64,000 nucleotides of DNA from JACPPO01 sp965262505. Lineage in GTDB: Bacteria; Acidobacteriota; Vicinamibacteria; Vicinamibacterales; UBA2999. Numbering within the stretch: position 1 is the stretch's first letter; the number at the start of each line of letters is the position of its first letter. The position numbers were made by a program, and so were the translations under genes. Location: contig CBDHFM010000030.1 of NCBI GenBank assembly GCA_965262505.1, positions 620,001 through 684,000 on the forward strand, written 5' to 3'. The notes below the pieces were generated by a model that was not told the DNA's origin, ran no database searches, and saw nothing but the letters and a program-made list of their open reading frames with translations. Positions 17,218-24,697 of this stretch are shown here, piece after piece.

Positions 17218-17556
17218 CTAGCCGGGCGCCACGCTGTCGCGGATCCAGCGAAGATACGCGTCCGACCCCTCCGAGACACGAAGCACCAGAAACTCCGGCA
17301 CCTCGTAGGGGTGTAGCTCGCGGAAACGCGTGGCGAGCGCCGCGACCCGATCCGCGCCTGTCTTGATGACGAGCTGCTGCTCGCGCTCCTCCTCGACGCA
17401 CCCCTGCCAGCGATAGACCGAGGTCATCGCCGACAGGACGTTCACACAGGCGGCGAGCCGTTCATCCACCAGCGCGCGGGCGAGCACGGTGGCATCGGTG
17501 TCCGCGGCAAGGGTCGTGAGCACGATGACGGCAGCCGGGTCGGGGGGTGAAGCCAC
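17218..17556 (-). CDS. cutA: Divalent-cation tolerance protein CutA
   Basis: 112 residues, the normal CutA1 size. The conserved pattern is clear: VLTTLAADTDATVLARALVDERLAACVNVL (with the Cys implicated in metal binding), SVYRWQG, EEEREQQLVIKT and ELHPYEVPEFLVL. CutA forms a very stable trimer linked to copper tolerance; its exact function is debated. Start is GTG 17556. The upstream region contains four CTTGTAC boxes shared with ftsB. Confidence 0.95.
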   Translation of the reverse strand: MASPPDPAAVIVLTTLAADTDATVLARALVDERLAACVNVLSAMTSVYRWQGCVEEEREQQLVIKTGADRVAALATRFRELHPYEVPEFLVLRVSEGSDAYLRWIRDSVAPG

Positions 17557-17563
17557 GATTTCG

Positions 17564-17636
17564 CTTGTACTTTCTTCGGCAATGCACTATTTAGGACTTG
17601 TACTTGGGCCGAGACTGCGGTACAAGGCTCTTGTAC
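17564..17636. promoter_or_regulatory. Cluster of four CTTGTAC boxes between cutA and ftsB
   Basis: CTTGTAC occurs at 17564-17570, 17597-17603 and 17630-17636, and inverted (GTACAAG) at 17620-17626. The last two form a perfect 7-3-7 palindrome, GTACAAG-GCT-CTTGTAC. The cluster lies in the divergent region between cutA and ftsB and looks like an operator array for an unknown regulator. Confidence 0.45.
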
Positions 17637-17672
17637 TCGGGATCGAAACGCGCTATTTTGTCACACAGCACT

Positions 17673-18020
17673 GTGAATAAGGCTTCCTCGACCGCTCAGT
17701 CGCCCGCGAGCCGGCCCCGCCCGCTCGCCCACCGCGCCCTGCGGTATTTCCTGCTGTTCGTCGGGATCGCCCTGATGATTGACGCGCTGGTCGGCGACAA
17801 GGGACTGCTGGCGATGATGCAGGTCCGCGCACGGCACGCTGCCCTCGAACAGTCGCTGGCGGATGTGCGTGCCGACAATGCGCGGCTCCGCGAAGAGGGG
17901 CGCCGTCTGCGTGAGGATCCTGACGCCGTCGAAGAGCTCGCCCGCCGCGAACTCGGTCTGATCAAGCCGGGCGAACAACTGTTCATCGTCAAGGACGTCG
18001 CTCCCCGGGATCCACGCTGA
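17673..18020 (+). CDS. ftsB: FtsB/DivIC-type septum formation initiator
   Basis: About 115 residues from GTG 17673. A short basic cytoplasmic tail is followed by one membrane helix (YFLLFVGIALMIDALVG) and a coiled coil (ALEQSLADVRADNARLREEGRRLREDPDAVEELARRELGLIKPGEQLFIV). The last motif, ARRELGLIKPGE, is the DivIC/FtsB hallmark. The protein bridges FtsL and FtsQ in the division complex. No strong ribosome-binding site is visible, so the start is approximate. Confidence 0.88.
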   Translation: MNKASSTAQSPASRPRPLAHRALRYFLLFVGIALMIDALVGDKGLLAMMQVRARHAALEQSLADVRADNARLREEGRRLREDPDAVEELARRELGLIKPGEQLFIVKDVAPRDPR

Positions 18021-18122
18021 ACAGCCGGCCGACCGTTCCGCTCTCATATCCGTGTTACATTTATAGTTCGTCATCGGGCCGGCGGACCCTTCCAGGGTGC
18101 TCTGTTCCGAGTTTCGACATGT

Positions 18123-18177
<55 letters not shown>

Positions 18178-18199
<22 letters not shown>

Positions 18200-18484
18200 C
18201 CACAACTTGCCGCACTGGGCAGCCCGGCTACGGCAAGCACGCCCGCGAGGTTCCCCTTGACCGCGACCGCCAGTTCGGGCCCGTCCTCTGTGGGGGTGAG
18301 GCGGATTTCATCGACGAACCCTCGGAGCAGGTCAGCCGCCTGAGACCGGCTCTCTCGCTTCGAGAGTGCGTCCCTGAGGCCTACGACCTTCGTTCGGTAG
18401 AGTTCTTCGCCTATGTTCGGATGCAGGAGCGGCTGAGGGGCCACTGTCGGACGCGCGACCAGCACACCCCGGCGCCGCTCGAGG
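18178..18484 (-). pseudogene. C-terminal remnant of a large serine recombinase
   Basis: About 100 codons survive, cut upstream by the IS3 element whose end is at 18485. The remaining sequence, HPNIGEELYRTKVVGLRDAL ... ADLLRGFVDEIRLTPTEDG, then LAVAVKGNLAGVLAVAGL, matches the C-terminal coiled-coil/zinc-ribbon-distal part of resolvase-type integrases (for example LHPNxAELYRxKVxxLxxAL ... LRxLIDxIxLxP). The catalytic Ser domain is absent, so it is not functional. Its last codons and stop (18178-18180) overlap the 3' end of tRNA-fMet, as expected for an element inserted there. Confidence 0.75.
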
Positions 18485-18585
18485 TGGGCCTGATCCGATT
18501 CGGTGGACGGTTTAGCTACGCTGTTTGAGTCTCCGTTGTTCTTTCGTTCGTTCACAACAACGATGATGGGTGGGGGCGCTGTGGG

Positions 18586-18648
18586 AATCTCGCGTTCTGT
18601 GCGAGATTTCCAAATCCCTGTGGGCGCGTTCTGTGCGTCCGCAGGGAT
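18586..18648. repeat. Two adjacent hairpins with the same 7-nt loop
   Basis: Hairpin 1 (18586-18608): AATCTCGC-gttctgt-GCGAGATT, perfect 8-bp stem. Hairpin 2 (18614-18648): ATCCCTGTGGGCGC-gttctgt-GCGTCCGCAGGGAT, 14-bp stem with two G-T pairs. Both have the identical loop. They lie in the non-coding tail of the IS3 element, downstream of orfB on its strand, and could be a terminator pair or a structured RNA. Confidence 0.6.
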
Positions 18649-18663
18649 GGCAGCGTCCATGCC

Positions 18664-19554
18664 CTACGCCGCCTGCCGTTCGAAGGCGGCCGGACTGATC
18701 TGGCCGAGCGTCGAGTGGCGACGTCGCTGGTGATAGAACACGTCGATGTGATCGAACAACTCCATCGTCGCGTCGCCGTGACTGTCGACGTGTTCGCCGC
18801 GCTCGCTCTTGACGGTCGAGAAGAAGCTCTCCATGACGGCATTGTCCCAGCAGTTGCCACGTCGGCTCATGCTGCAGACGATGCCACGCGCCTCGAGGAG
18901 GTCCTGAGAATCCTCGCTGGCGTACGTACAACCCTGATCGGAATGATGGAGGAGGCCGATGTCCGGGCACCGGCGCTTGAGCGCCATCTCCAAGGCCTTG
19001 ATGGTCACGTGCCGGTCGTTCACCGCGCTGACGGCCCACCCCACGATGAACCGCGAGCACAGATCCAAGACCGCCGCGAGGTACAGGTTACCGCTGCTGC
19101 CGATGACGAACTCGGTCGTGTCGCCGACCCACCGCTGATTCGGGGCGTCCGCCTCGAACTGGCGGTCGAGCAGATTCGCCGCGACCGGCTGGTCGTGATC
19201 GCTCATGGTGGTTACGTTGTCACGCTTCCGGGCCCGTGCGACCAGGCCTTCTTCCTGCATCAGCCGGACGACCCGTTTGCGACTCACCTGCTCGTCCTGC
19301 TCGATCAGGTCTTCGTGAATGCGCGGGCTGCCATCGCGCTGTTTGCTCGCGTCAACGGACGCTTGGACGAGGACCTTCACCCGCCGGTCGTCTCGTGATC
19401 GTGCCGATTCCGGGCGTCGTTGCCACGCGTAGAACCCGCTGCGTGTGACCGCGAGACACCGGCACAGAATGATGACGGTGTGCCTGGCCTTCTCCACGGC
19501 AATGAACCGAAATCTTCCCGGCTCTGCTTCGCGAAGAAGGCCGTCGCTTTTTTT
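18664..19554 (-). CDS. IS3 family transposase OrfB (integrase core)
   Basis: About 296 residues, read after a -1 shift at the A7 run (KKSDGLLREAEPGRFRFIAVEKARH). It has the HTH_21 segment (DGSPRIHEDL) and an rve integrase core: QRWVGDTTEFVI (first D), LHHSDQGCTYAS (second D) and NAVMESFFSTVKSE (E). It ends HSTLGQISPAAFE, the usual IS3 finish. The frame is intact, so the element may be active. Confidence 0.93.
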   Translation of the reverse strand, partial: KKSDGLLREAEPGRFRFIAVEKARHTVIILCRCLAVTRSGFYAWQRRPESARSRDDRRVKVLVQASVDASKQRDGSPRIHEDLIEQDEQVSRKRVVRLMQEEGLVARARKRDNVTTMSDHDQPVAANLLDRQFEADAPNQRWVGDTTEFVIGSSGNLYLAAVLDLCSRFIVGWAVSAVNDRHVTIKALEMALKRRCPDIGLLHHSDQGCTYASEDSQDLLEARGIVCSMSRRGNCWDNAVMESFFSTVKSERGEHVDSHGDATMELFDHIDVFYHQRRRHSTLGQISPAAFERQAA

Positions 19555-19829
19555 AAGATGTCGCGCTCCTCGGCGAGGATGCGATTCTCCTTGCGCAGCC
19601 GAGCCAGCTCCTCCCGCTCGGCGGTCGTCAGACCGGTACGGCCCCCGCTGCGGTCGGCGCGCGCCCGCTCGACCCATTGCCGCAAGGCCGATTCGGTAAG
19701 ATCCAACTCGCGGGCGACGGCGCCGACCGTCTTCCCCTCTTCCAACACCAGCCGGACCGCCCCAGCCCGGAACTCGTCACTGAATTGCCGGCGTGACCGC
19801 CGACGTGTGGTTGCTGCCATTCGGGACAT
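19377..19829 (-). CDS. IS3 family transposase OrfA (helix-turn-helix)
   Basis: About 150 residues from ATG 19829 (GGTGGAG upstream). HTH domain: RRQFSDEFRAGAVRLVLEEGKTVGAVARELDLTESALRQWV; leucine zipper: EREELARLRKENRILAEERDILKKA, the standard OrfA plan. Translation normally shifts back one base at the A7 run to make the OrfAB transposase; staying in frame adds an unrelated tail that ends at 19377. Confidence 0.92.
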   Translation of the reverse strand: MSRMAATTRRRSRRQFSDEFRAGAVRLVLEEGKTVGAVARELDLTESALRQWVERARADRSGGRTGLTTAEREELARLRKENRILAEERDILKKATAFFAKQSREDFGSLPWRRPGTPSSFCAGVSRSHAAGSTRGNDARNRHDHETTGG

Positions 19830-19897
19830 CGTCTCCACCTTTCGGAACGTGTCCACGAGATCGGATCAAGCCCACTCCCGGACGATGCTGACCTCCG

Positions 19898-20122
19898 CTA
19901 CACCGGAGGCGACCACCCCTTCTTCAGTAGGTCGGCCTTGAGCATCTCAGCCCTCCCGCGGGCCATATCGAGCGAACCGTGGCTCTCGTTTACCTGGACG
20001 TCGCCGTCGTGCGAGACGAGGAGCCGATAGCCGTCCTCTGCGCGCTCGATGGCGCATTCCACTTCACCCCCCTCGAACTCGCCTTCAGGGTCGGTGTACC
20101 CGCGCAGGCACCACAGGATCAT
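19898..20122 (-). CDS. Small protein of unknown function
   Basis: 74 residues, acidic: MILWCLRGYTDPEGEFEGGEVECAIERAEDGYRLLVSHDGD ... ARGRAEMLKADLLKKGWSPPV. The composition and the amphipathic C-terminal helix look protein-like, and the pattern (short beta strands, then a helix ending KKGW) is seen in small uncharacterised proteins. It lies stranded between the IS3 and IS481 elements, with no visible partner. No function is proposed. Confidence 0.45.
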   Translation of the reverse strand: MILWCLRGYTDPEGEFEGGEVECAIERAEDGYRLLVSHDGDVQVNESHGSLDMARGRAEMLKADLLKKGWSPPV

Positions 20123-20220
20123 TTATCGAATCTCAGGGTGACAGTACTTCGAGCCACGTTGGTGTCCGTGGCTCGCAAGGGGCTTGTGACGCTGACGTGG
20201 CGTGATCCGCTAATGAGCGG

Positions 20221-21585
20221 CCGGGGACATGAGTGACAGATCAGTCCGGGGACATGGGTAACACTTGGTGGGTGTTACCACGCCGTGTGAGAGCGGAGGA
20301 GCGCGCGTTCTTGGCGGGCTCCGTGGTCGTCCCGGCCGGTCCTCTCCTGACGGTGCGGCCTTTGTGATCTTCAATGCGGAGGATGCGTTCGTTCATCCGT
20401 CCGAGCTTCACTGGCCCGAAGTATACGTCCCAGAGCCCATCGTCGACTTCTTCCAGTCCGACGTACTCGCCCGCCAGCGTGTGCGTCACGCAGACCCAGC
20501 GCTTCTTCCACCGGATGCCGCTGTTGCGACTGACGAGGCGGACTTCGAAGTGGCCGGGGTATTCCACGGGCGCGAGCGTGCGCGGCAGCGTCCGCGGTGA
20601 CGGCTGGTAGACGGAGCCAGGCGTTTCTTGGTCCAATGCTTCGTGCGGGCGTTCGTCGTTGTACTCGTGACGAAACCGATTGAACCGGATCTGTTGGGCG
20701 CGCAGATTGGCGCTCGGGGGACGCGTGGCCTCGGCTTTCAGCGTCCGATGCATCCGCTCATGGCGCCCGTTCTGCTGCGGGGACGCGGGGGCGATCAGTT
20801 CCGGGAGGATCCCGAGCCGAATCCACCAGACGGACAACGTGGACAGGCGCCCGAGCGCGGTAGTGGCGAAGGGCACGCCATTGTCGGTCCGGATGATCCC
20901 CGGCAAGCCGTACTCTTGGAAGAGGCGGAGGAAGAGCGGGCGAGCCGTAACGATCGCGGTCGAGAGCAGGCCGTGACAGGTCAGCAAGTACCGACTGAAG
21001 CCATCGACGATCGTCAACGGATAGCAATACACCCCGTCGCGGGTTTTGAACTGCCCTTTGAAGTCCGCGGTCCAGGTCCCGTTGGGGGCCGTCATCGGGA
21101 TCAGCGGCCGACCCGGGTGTGCGGGCACCGGCCGCCGCCGCGACCCCGTGATGAGACCGGCGCGATCCAGTAGATCACAGACCGTACTCCGGGCCGGGAG
21201 TGTCCACGTCGGGTGCCGCGTGGCCACGATCTTCAGGAGTTTCTTGGCGCCCCAGGTCGGATGGTGGCGGCGCACGTCCAGCAGGGCCGCGATGATCGGC
21301 GGGGGCGTCCGGTGCGGACAATGCGCCGGCCGCCGTGACCGATCGACCAGCCCGGCTGGTCCCCCGACCTCATAGCGCTCGATCCATTTATAGGCGGTCT
21401 TCCGACTGATGCCGTAGCGTCGCGCCAGCTCCGCGACGTCGAACACATCGCGCTGGTAGTCGGCGATGAACTGCACGCGTTGGTCCATGAGTAACGTCTC
21501 CTGCCATGGCATCGAGCACCTCGGCTCGAGTGTGGCTGAATGTGTTACCCATGTCCCCGGACTCTTCTGTTACCCTTCTCCCCGG
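20221..21585 (-). mobile_element. IS481-family insertion sequence with doubled terminal repeats
   Basis: A perfect 22-bp inverted repeat beginning AGTCCGGGGACATGGGTAAC lies at 20243-20264 and 21542-21563. A second, less exact copy of the same motif sits exactly 25 bp further out at both ends (CCGGGGACATGAGTGAC at 20221; complement CCGGGGAGAAGGGTAAC ending at 21585). The true element ends are therefore probably the outer pair. No target duplication was identified. One intact transposase gene lies inside. Confidence 0.85.
20241..21488 (-). CDS. IS481 family transposase
   Basis: 415 residues from ATG 21488 (GGAGA upstream). N-terminal HTH: FDVAELARRYGISRKTAYKWIERYEVGGPAGL, then the Pro-Arg linker (DRSRRPAHCPHRTP), then the rve core: TWTADFKGQFKT (first D), IIRTDNGVPFAT (second D), and SPQQNGRHERMHRTLKAE with the catalytic E. 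The frame is uninterrupted. The stop codon overlaps the inner terminal repeat. Confidence 0.94.
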   Translation of the reverse strand: MDQRVQFIADYQRDVFDVAELARRYGISRKTAYKWIERYEVGGPAGLVDRSRRPAHCPHRTPPPIIAALLDVRRHHPTWGAKKLLKIVATRHPTWTLPARSTVCDLLDRAGLITGSRRRPVPAHPGRPLIPMTAPNGTWTADFKGQFKTRDGVYCYPLTIVDGFSRYLLTCHGLLSTAIVTARPLFLRLFQEYGLPGIIRTDNGVPFATTALGRLSTLSVWWIRLGILPELIAPASPQQNGRHERMHRTLKAEATRPPSANLRAQQIRFNRFRHEYNDERPHEALDQETPGSVYQPSPRTLPRTLAPVEYPGHFEVRLVSRNSGIRWKKRWVCVTHTLAGEYVGLEEVDDGLWDVYFGPVKLGRMNERILRIEDHKGRTVRRGPAGTTTEPAKNARSSALTRRGNTHQVLPMSPD

Positions 21586-21729
21586 ACCGCACCTAAGATG
21601 CGACTACTTCCTCCATGGAGCCCAAGCGAGACTCAGCCATGCCGGCGCCACTACCAGCCTGGTATGTGGAAGAAATCGAATCGCTCCGAGAGGGATTGAA
21701 TCAATCTAACATTGACGTAGCATCTCTGT

Positions 21730-23162
21730 GGGGATGTCCCACTGACTGTTGAAAATTGAAGCGGCGGCTCCGTCACTGCTCGTGATAGACGAGTGGTGAC
21801 CAAACCGAGGCAACACGCCTCACAGCAAAGGAGCCGCCATGAAGAAGTCTCGCACAGCCGGCCCGTCTCGCGTTGTTGAATCTCCCACCGTCCGATCCCT
21901 CCCGCTCGTGGACGTCCTGGAGGACACGAAGGCCGCGCTCTTCGCGTTGATGGTGCAGTCAGGTCTCCAGGTACTCGATGCGCTGCTCGAGGAGGACCGC
22001 ACGGCGTTGTGCGGCCCGCGGTACGCTCATCATGCTGACCGCCACGCCTCGCGGGCGGGCACCGTGCCCAGCGAGGTCGTCCTCGGGGGCCGGAAGGTCG
22101 CCATGCAGCGGCCCCGCGTGCGGGCCGAGGGCCGCGAAGTCCCGCTGCCGACCTTCCAGGCGGTGGCCCAGGCCGATCCCCTGAATCGCCGCGTCGTTGA
22201 GCAGATGCTGGTGGGCGTGGCGACCCGTCACTATGCGCGAAGTCTTGAGTCGGTGCCGGCGGGGGTCGTAAGTCGCGGCACGAGCAAGAGCAGCGTCAGC
22301 CGGCGATTCGTGGCGAAGACCACGGCCCAGCTCCGGGCGTGGCAATCCGCGCCGCTGGACGGTCTCGACCTCGTGGCGCTGCTCATCGACGGCGTGCATA
22401 TCGGCGAGCACTGCCTCGTGGTGGCCCTTGGGATCGCCGCAGACGGGCAGAAACACGCGCTCGGCCTGTGGGAGGGCGCCACCGAGAACACCGCCGTGTG
22501 TCAGAGCTTGCTGGCGAATCTGCAGAGCCGGGGCCTGCGCACCGACCGCAGCCTGCTCGTGATCCTCGATGGCGCGCCGGCCCTGCACAAAGCCACGCGG
22601 GCGGTCTTCGGCGCGGCCGCGCTCATCCAGCGGTGCCAGGTCCACAAGCTCCGCAACATCCTGGACCACCTACCGGAGCGGCAGCGACCGTGGGTGCAGG
22701 CGATCGTGCGACGCGCCTATCTGGCGACCGACGTGAAGACGGCGACGCAGCTGCTCACCACTCTCGCCACGCGCCTGGACGAGGTCTATCCCAGCGCCGC
22801 CGGCAGCGTGCGCGAAGGACTCGACGAGACCCTGACGGTCCTCACGCTGCACCTCTCGGCGCGACTCCAGCGATCGCTCGCGACCACGAATGCCGCCGAG
22901 AGTCTGCTGAGCCGCACCCGCCACGTGACGCGGAACGTGAAACGGTGGCGTGGCGGACAGATGATGCTGCGGTGGGTGGCGGCCGGTGTCCTCGAAGCCG
23001 TCAAGGGTTTCAGGCGCGTCAAGGGATGCGCTGACATGCCCCGCCTGGTGACGGCCCTGCGGGCGCGTGATCAACGTCTCGGCATCGGGGGCTCAGTGGC
23101 GAACGTCGCGTAGAATCTCAACCGAGCCGCCGCCGAGTTTCAACAGCGCACGGGACATCCCC
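21730..23162 (+). mobile_element. IS256-family insertion sequence B, complete, with 8-bp target duplication
   Basis: 1433 bp. Inverted termini are GGGGATGTCCC-N5-CTGTTGAAA at 21730 and the exact complement ending at 23162. A perfect 8-bp target duplication, ATCTCTGT, flanks it at 21722-21729 and 23163-23170. It inserted into the open reading frame of a membrane protein gene. It contains one intact transposase gene and differs from copy A. Confidence 0.95.
21839..23113 (+). CDS. IS256 family transposase (copy B)
   Basis: 424 residues from ATG 21839, behind AAAGGAG. DDE residues: D184 in LLIDGVHIGE, D in VILDGAPALHKA and E in TTNAAESLLSRTR, with RCQVHKLRNILDHLP as the central family motif. The frame is open throughout, so it may still act. 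It is distinct from the transposase at 2002-3285. Confidence 0.95.
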   Translation: MKKSRTAGPSRVVESPTVRSLPLVDVLEDTKAALFALMVQSGLQVLDALLEEDRTALCGPRYAHHADRHASRAGTVPSEVVLGGRKVAMQRPRVRAEGREVPLPTFQAVAQADPLNRRVVEQMLVGVATRHYARSLESVPAGVVSRGTSKSSVSRRFVAKTTAQLRAWQSAPLDGLDLVALLIDGVHIGEHCLVVALGIAADGQKHALGLWEGATENTAVCQSLLANLQSRGLRTDRSLLVILDGAPALHKATRAVFGAAALIQRCQVHKLRNILDHLPERQRPWVQAIVRRAYLATDVKTATQLLTTLATRLDEVYPSAAGSVREGLDETLTVLTLHLSARLQRSLATTNAAESLLSRTRHVTRNVKRWRGGQMMLRWVAAGVLEAVKGFRRVKGCADMPRLVTALRARDQRLGIGGSVANVA

Positions 23163-23431
23163 ATCTCTGTTGTCAGAGAGTCGGCGAGAGTTCTATGAAG
23201 CTCTGGGAATGTTCTATACCCAGGCTCGGTACATGATCTCGCTGTACATCGCGGGTCTAACCCTGATTTTTGGGATGATCGGGTACTTCCAACAAGAAAC
23301 GCCGCAACAGCTTCCAATTATGAACGTGGTCGCTGGAGGGTTGCTCCTGATACTAGAGCGCTTTTCAAATAGGCCTTGTACTACCTGGGGCGGTCGTGGT
23401 ACTTCTGCGCGCACCGATGCAGGAGGGCCCG

Positions 23432-23794
23432 ATGCGTGCCTATTCGATGGATCTGCGAGAGCGGGCGCTCCTCGACAGCGATGCCGGGATGACGGCGGCC
23501 GAGGTGGCGGCGAAGTACCGCGTGAGCGGGTCGTGGGTGCGGCTACTGAAACAGCGGCGGCGCGACACGGGCGAGGTGGCGCCTCGCGTCCAGCGACATG
23601 GACGGCGCGGCATGCTTGAGCCGCACCTACACACCTTGGCCGCGCTGATTGCGGCGCACCCGGATCGCACGCTGGCTGAGCTGAAGGACGCCCTCGCCAC
23701 GCCCGCGAGTGTGCCGACGGTCTGGCGCGCCGTGCGGGCCCTCGGCCTGACCGTTAAAAAACACGGTCCGCCCGTCCGAACACGATCGGCCTGA
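23432..23794 (+). CDS. IS630 copy 2 transposase, N-terminal frame
   Basis: 120 residues from ATG 23432, the HTH part of the split IS630 transposase. It ends VKKHGPPVRTRSA shortly after the A6 run at 23756-23761. The catalytic sense continues in the frame one base further on. Confidence 0.85.
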   Translation: MRAYSMDLRERALLDSDAGMTAAEVAAKYRVSGSWVRLLKQRRRDTGEVAPRVQRHGRRGMLEPHLHTLAALIAAHPDRTLAELKDALATPASVPTVWRAVRALGLTVKKHGPPVRTRSA

Positions 23795-23855
23795 CGTCGC
23801 GGCCGCGCGGGTCGCGTGGCACGCGGCGGCGCCGACCTGGGATGTCGCCCACCTC

Positions 23856-24371
23856 GTGTTTCTGGACGAAACCGGCATCACCACCAATCTGCTTCGGCGG
23901 TACGGCCGGGCACCGCGCGGCGCGCGCGTCCACGACCACGCCCCCTGCGGGCGCTGGCAGACCAGCACGTTTCTCGCCGCGTTGCGGGTCACGGGGCTGA
24001 CCGCACCGGGGGTCTTCGACGGCGCGATCGATGGCGAGAGCTTCCGCGCCTACATCGAACAGATCCTGGTGCCGACCCTGCAGCCCGGCGACATCGTCAT
24101 TGCCGACAATCTCGGGGCCCACAAGGTCGCCGGCATCCAACGCGCCATCCAGGCCGCCGGGGCCACCCTCTGGTACTTGCCACCCTACAGCCCGGACCTC
24201 AATCCCATCGAGCTCTGCTTCGCGAAGCTCAAGGCCCTCGTTCGCACCGCTCGCTGTCGCAGCACCGAGACGCTCTGGCCGTTCCTCGGCGAGTGCTTGG
24301 CGCACTTCAGCCCTGACGAATGCCGCAACTATGTTCGGCACTGCGGGTACGCGGCCGCCACACGGTCATGA
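23856..24371 (+). CDS. IS630 copy 2 transposase, catalytic DDE frame
   Basis: 171 residues from GTG 23856 with the triad in VFLDETGI, VIADNLGAHK and YSPDLNPIE. The sense of this frame starts near 23760 (LKNTVRPSEHDRPDV), so full-length product would need a +1 shift at the A6 run. Confidence 0.85.
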   Translation: MFLDETGITTNLLRRYGRAPRGARVHDHAPCGRWQTSTFLAALRVTGLTAPGVFDGAIDGESFRAYIEQILVPTLQPGDIVIADNLGAHKVAGIQRAIQAAGATLWYLPPYSPDLNPIELCFAKLKALVRTARCRSTETLWPFLGECLAHFSPDECRNYVRHCGYAAATRS

Positions 24372-24384
24372 AAAGCGCTTTAGC

Positions 24385-24663
24385 CTCCGCGACCTCGACC
24401 CGCTCACGACGCTGCTCGTACGGACGTGTAACTCCCGTTATCGCATCGTGATCTCGCGGAACACGGCCGTGTTCGTCCAGGGCGGCCGGTTCTTTCCCAG
24501 AATGACCGGCGCCCGCCTGGAAGGCTCGAGCTTTGGTGGCAGCTTCCTCAAAGTCGGCTGGATCGGCGTCGGCCTGCGAATGGAAATCCAGGCCGGCGGC
24601 CAGCGTATCGTGACGTCACCTGTACGGGCGATCGACCGCCAGTCTCACGTGCGGGTTCACTGA
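24385..24663 (+). pseudogene. 3' part of a conserved small-protein gene cut by IS630 copy 2
   Basis: About 92 codons without a start: LRDLDPLTTLLVRTCNSRYRIVI..., a Gly/Phe-rich loop (GGRFFPRMTGARLEGSSFGGSF), then LKVGWIGVGLRMEIQAGGQRIVTSPVRAI. The even hydrophobic pattern and conserved-looking GGSFLKxGWIGxG block show that it was coding. Nothing in frame upstream of the IS joins to it, so its 5' end was lost, probably by an IS-mediated deletion. Function unknown. Confidence 0.6.
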
Positions 24664-24697
24664 ACGTGCGGGTGGGCGTGCTGAAAGCCAGGTCCGC

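Larger units (their letters stand above)
18485..19874 (-). mobile_element. IS3-family insertion sequence
   Basis: About 1390 bp bounded by TGGGCCTGATCCGATTCGG at 18485 and the complement of TGGGCTTGATCCGATCTCG ending at 19874; 22 of about 29 bases match and the tips are TG...CA. It carries orfA and orfB on the minus strand joined by an A7 slippery run (19548-19554). No 3-4-bp target duplication is visible (AGG against CTC), so one flank may have rearranged after insertion. An unusual 180-bp non-coding tail lies between orfB and the left end. Confidence 0.88.
21615..23355 (+). pseudogene. Membrane protein gene split by IS256 copy B and ended by IS630 copy 2
   Basis: Removing IS256 copy B (21730-23162) and one copy of its ATCTCTGT duplication joins two pieces in frame. 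Segment 21615-21729 (MEPKRDSAMPAPLPAWYVEE ... REGLNQSNIDVASL) continues into 23171-23355 (LSESRREFYEALGMFYTQARYMISLYIAGLTLIFGMIGYF ... NVVAGGLLLIL). The protein has an acidic helical N-terminus and two predicted membrane helices. It then breaks again at the TA where IS630 copy 2 begins. The sequence beyond that element does not continue the second helix in frame, so the C-terminus is lost. The family is unknown. Confidence 0.75.
23356..24380 (+). mobile_element. IS630-family insertion sequence, copy 2
   Basis: 1025 bp between TA at 23354-23355 and TA at 24381-24382. The left tip is GAGCGCTTTTCA (one change from AAGCGC); the right tip is TGAAAAGCGCTT. It has one extra G just before the transposase start (GGAGGGCCC for GGAGGCCC). 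The target is again C-TA-G. The flanks do not form one gene across the site, unlike copies 1 and 3. Confidence 0.93.
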
